Shown in pieces: positions 60,970-64,000 of a stretch of 64,000 nucleotides of DNA; position 1 is the stretch's first letter; every line of letters begins with the position of its first letter. The notes beneath the pieces were generated by a model that had not been told where the DNA came from, did no database searches, and saw nothing but the letters and a program-made list of their open reading frames with translations. The DNA is from Sebastes aleutianus (Eukaryota > Chordata > Actinopteri > Perciformes > Sebastidae): positions 17,202,461-17,266,460 of the forward strand of contig CAKAKS010000001.1 in NCBI GenBank assembly GCA_916700875.1, read 5' to 3'. A program made the translations under genes and the position numbers.

Positions 60970-61435
60970 GCAAGAATCTGGCGATACGTTACGTATCATG
61001 ATACAAGACTAACGATTCAATACATTGTGATATATTGCGATACTGTAAGCAACGTGATATATTGGGATTTGAAAACTGTCATAGTATAAAGAACACACCA
61101 CCATGTATCCATCTGAGTAAAAAAAAGTCACTATGTTTTGGGACTAACATCATTATATCATTACAATTGAATTAATTGTATCCACAAGAGTCTCTGCTTT
61201 CCAGTGATACCCAATTTATGCAATTCTAAGACTGTTTAGGGACCCCAATATGGAGAAATATTCCAATACACCATTTTAGAATAGGCCCAACACTGCATGT
61301 GATTATCATAACGTGGGCATGTCTGTAAAGAGGAGGCTTGTGGGTACCCAGAGAACCCATTTTCATTGACATATATTGAGGTGAGAGGTCAAGGGACCCC
61401 TTTGAAAATGGCCATTCCAGTTTTTCTTTGCTTTT
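60970..61435. mobile_element. hAT-like repeat fragment
   Basis: The left part has repeated GATAC/TATATTGCGATAC text (GGCGATACGTTACGTATCAT). The right part, 61292-61402, is the reverse complement of 53184-53292 inside the TAGGGCTGTCAA element, including GGGTACCCAGAGAACCCATT. Two families therefore share an internal module here. Ends undefined. Confidence 0.65.
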
Positions 61436-62101
61436 CAGTAATTGGTAATATTTAGGGTATTTGCACGTGGCCTGTGGAGAACTAAGTTCCCTATCAAGGT
61501 TAGATCAAAGCATCCATCAGTCACATCGTGCCTTTCAGACACAGAACATCAGAAATGTGTTTTCTTCTTGTCTTTCATTCAGTCTTCAGTGCCTCAGGTG
61601 GCTTTGTAGATTCTGTTTGCGTCTGCCTCGAGCAGCTGATGAGTGAGTGACAACTGCTGCGGCAGGAATTGACCAAATTTAAAAGAAAGGAGGGCAGAAC
61701 TAACAACACACATCACTGCCTCATAGAAAATTCACTTTTGGAGATGGAAATGTGTTCATTTACACACAACTTGATTAGTTTATAGTGTCTAAACAAGATG
61801 CTCACAGTTTCCCAGAACAAGTATCTTCATGGTCCTTCATGGTATCTGATACTGCGCTGTATAATCTCTGTATAATTCAATGTACTTCTCAGATGAAACA
61901 CACACACACCTTGCAGTTCGGTACAAGTTCTAGATTTGATCAACTGATTCAATATGTATTCAGCTTTATTGATCACATAGTGGTTACGGGTCAACTCAAT
62001 GTTCTGTACTTGCCAGTTGTCACACTCACATCATCCAGTTACTTTAACCTCAATGAGAAGCTAAAAGATCCCAGAAACCCACTTTCAGTCACATATTGAG
62101 T
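61436..62101. other. Non-coding interval
   Basis: A short (AC)n at 61898-61909; otherwise no feature. Confidence 0.6.
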
Positions 62102-62160
62102 CGGGGTGGGAAGAAAAATCGATTCACCTATGTGTCACGATTAAATTTTGAATCATCATT
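62102..62160 (+). mobile_element. Solo left end of the 55.9-kb hAT family
   Basis: GGGGTGGGAAGAAAAATCGATTCACCTATG matches the left end of the 55876 element, then stops after about 60 bp just before the next element. Confidence 0.75.
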
Positions 62161-62171
62161 TTTGTCATTTT

Positions 62172-62655
62172 AGCCTGGTCTCCTCCATTTTAGCCTGGCA
62201 ACGCATTGTCAATTACGTTTCTCCCAGATTACGTTTGTTTTGGACGTATCACAAATACTTTCCTAATCATAATCTGAACAAGTCCACATACGGTATGGAG
62301 GAGCTCGGGTTGGCTGGGTGGGTCAACAAAGGACACCCAGGAGACAGCTGTTTGTGTCCTTGTGAAACCAAAAGTCAGCGTTGACTCATTTTAATTTATG
62401 TCCATAGTTTAAATGATCTAACAAACATACTTATTTTAAAACAAACCATGATGTTTTTACTAAACCTAACCAAGTAGTCGTGTTGCTTAAACATAACCAA
62501 GTAGTTTTGTTGCGTTTTGGTTTTGTTTTGTTTCAATTTACAACATTAATCATGTGTTTAAAACTGCAAATGTAATCCGGGAGAAAACGTGTTTCCCTCG
62601 AAACGTAATTGGGAATACAGTTTATGGGAATGTAATCTTGTAGGAGACAGGGTTG
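62172..62655 (-). mobile_element. MITE with CCCTGTCTCCT terminus and family B core
   Basis: The left end CCTGGTCTCCTCC and the right end (reverse complement CCAACCCTGTCTCCTACAAG) are inverted, with AATTACGTTTCTCCCAGATTACG matched by AATTACGTTTCGAGGG...CCGGATTAC. The core carries family B text in minus orientation: GGCTGGGTGGGTC, CCCAGGAGACAGCTGTTTGT, CTAAACCTAACCAAGTAGT. Confidence 0.75.
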
Positions 62656-64000
62656 GTCATTTTCAGTTTGATCTTTAGAACAATCACCACAGCATCACCA
62701 ACTCTTTTTTTCCGGTCCTCTTTCTGGCATCACATATTTAAATTCATCTGACTCCACTTGTTTCTTAATTACTCTGGGAGAAAGCTGAACATTTTTCAAT
62801 CCAGCTGTGAATCCTAATGTCTGCAGGAGAGCTTCGCGATTAGGATATACTGCTCGGCAGCAGATGTTCTCTGGCCTCCTTTGTCCTGGACTCAACAGGG
62901 AAGAAACAACATTTTTTTTTCTGTTTTCCAAAATGTTCACAGAGGCACTCTTGAGGTGGAGGCTTGTCATTTAAAGATGGGGGGGGGGAAATGTCTGCTG
63001 ATGTGTGTAGCTCAGCCATTAAGAGGTAACATTTTCATTTGCACAAAGGAGAGCTTCTAGTTTTCACAAACGTCATGTCTTTCCAACTGACTTGACGTCT
63101 GTATTTTCATTTTTTGCACTTAAACTTGTTCCCTATTCCCCACTGACTGAAATTGCACATTGAAATCTGCTTCAACCAGAAGCACTGCAAGGATTCTTTG
63201 ATATTTTGATGCCTCAAAAATTACTCCGTCAATACGGGTGGTACAAAAAGCAGCTACTTCCAGCACCAGTTGAACTACTGATAGTTGGCGCACGCCATAC
63301 TTGAACCTATACATTTGTGTCTTCTTCAATCGTTAATGTACAGCGCAAAATTCAGTTGGACTTTTTTAAACCCAAGAATCACTTTCATTTGAAAAAAAAC
63401 ACAAAATATTTTCCTTGAGAGTATTTGTATTCAGCCGTGTACACTTCTGTTAGCTTTGGACCGAGCGTGAACCCTGCGGAGTAACTCACAAGAATATTAA
63501 ATAACTCACAAATTATCTCAAACTCAATTAGAAACCAAACAACACAAAAGACCCAGCGCAGACTCCCGCAATTCTCTAGTCATTCACTGAGAAATAATAG
63601 AAAATATAGTCAGACAAAAAAAGAATATATAACGGGAATAAACTTTTGCCATGCATTATTTACTCCGGGTTCACCTTGGCAGCTTGCTGCACGAGATTAA
63701 AAGAATGATTTCAAAGCTGTAAATAATCCGTGCAGGCACATATCACATCCTCTGAAGGGCAGTGAATTATTTATTGTAATCTGGCAATGCAAGGTTGTTT
63801 ATCACATATTAATGTGATACATCAGGGGAGTAATTCTCCTCTGGCACACCACAAGCAGTTTCACTCACTCCGCGTCAGGGTACATACTCTATCTGCGAGG
63901 ATTCATGAGGCTGTAATCTGAGTGGGAGCTAATCTACACCTGCAGCGCCCTGTCAGGGACCGATGCTGATCATTTGCAAACACTTGTGTGTCTACGCACA
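62656..64000. other. Non-coding interval to window end
   Basis: A G-run at 62979-62988. The last 350 bases look single-copy with no coding signal. No gene recognised. Confidence 0.55.

Overview
This 64 kb window reads as non-coding DNA of a ray-finned fish, most likely a percomorph teleost. The sequence is AT-rich. It has no bacterial-style gene packing, no ribosome binding sites and no operons. It is full of degenerate interspersed repeats of kinds I recognise from percomorph genomes: hAT-like elements with TAGGG termini and 8-bp target duplications, TTAA-target palindromic MITEs, L2-type LINE 3' ends, and a tRNA-like SINE-type repeat. The taxonomic call rests on remembered repeat families, not on a search. 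I found no host exon, tRNA gene, rRNA gene or CRISPR array. The longest open frames are about 130-140 codons, mostly overlapping noise on both strands, many running through A/T tracts. The window is therefore intergenic or the inside of a large intron.

Layout. 0-15 kb: a repeat at the left edge (1-512) that returns inverted at 28.3-28.8 kb; a composite of palindromic MITEs at 5.3-6.7 kb; a TTAA element at 8.0-8.5 kb; a TTAA MITE with a second element nested in it at 10.1-10.8 kb; an element with a 91-bp tandem array at 11.7-12.2 kb; a 700-bp MITE at 13.3-14.0 kb; a LINE/SINE-type tail at 14.7-15.0 kb. 15-30 kb: two direct MITE copies (17.4-18.4 kb), a degenerate tRNA-like repeat (20.6-20.9 kb), an inverted copy of the 12-kb element (24.3-25.0 kb), a hAT-like MITE (26.9-27.3 kb) and a GC-rich repeat block (27.85-28.8 kb). 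30-45 kb: an 816-bp foldback TTAA element (32.4-33.2 kb), LINE fragments in opposite orientations (36.9-38.0 kb), a hAT MITE next to a broken BED zinc finger (39.7-40.9 kb) and a long-armed palindrome (41.7-42.3 kb). 45-64 kb: an L2-type LINE inside a palindromic repeat (45.3-46.7 kb), a 1.6-kb TTAA element carrying a hAT insertion (47.6-49.3 kb), a second copy of the 13-kb MITE (50.3-50.9 kb), a complete TAGGG element (52.9-53.6 kb), a 1.08-kb hAT element with exact 8-bp target duplications and a BED-finger relic (55.9-57.0 kb), and a TTAA foldback element broken by a pile of later insertions (58.1-59.6 kb).

Nothing works together here as a pathway. The biology is successive transposition: at least four nested insertions can be ordered from the sequence, and only inactivated transposase or reverse-transcriptase pieces remain. 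The stretches between repeats look single-copy. A few could be conserved regulatory DNA, but one sequence alone cannot show that. Repeat boundaries and percent similarities were judged by eye; family names are given only where termini, target duplications or encoded motifs support them.
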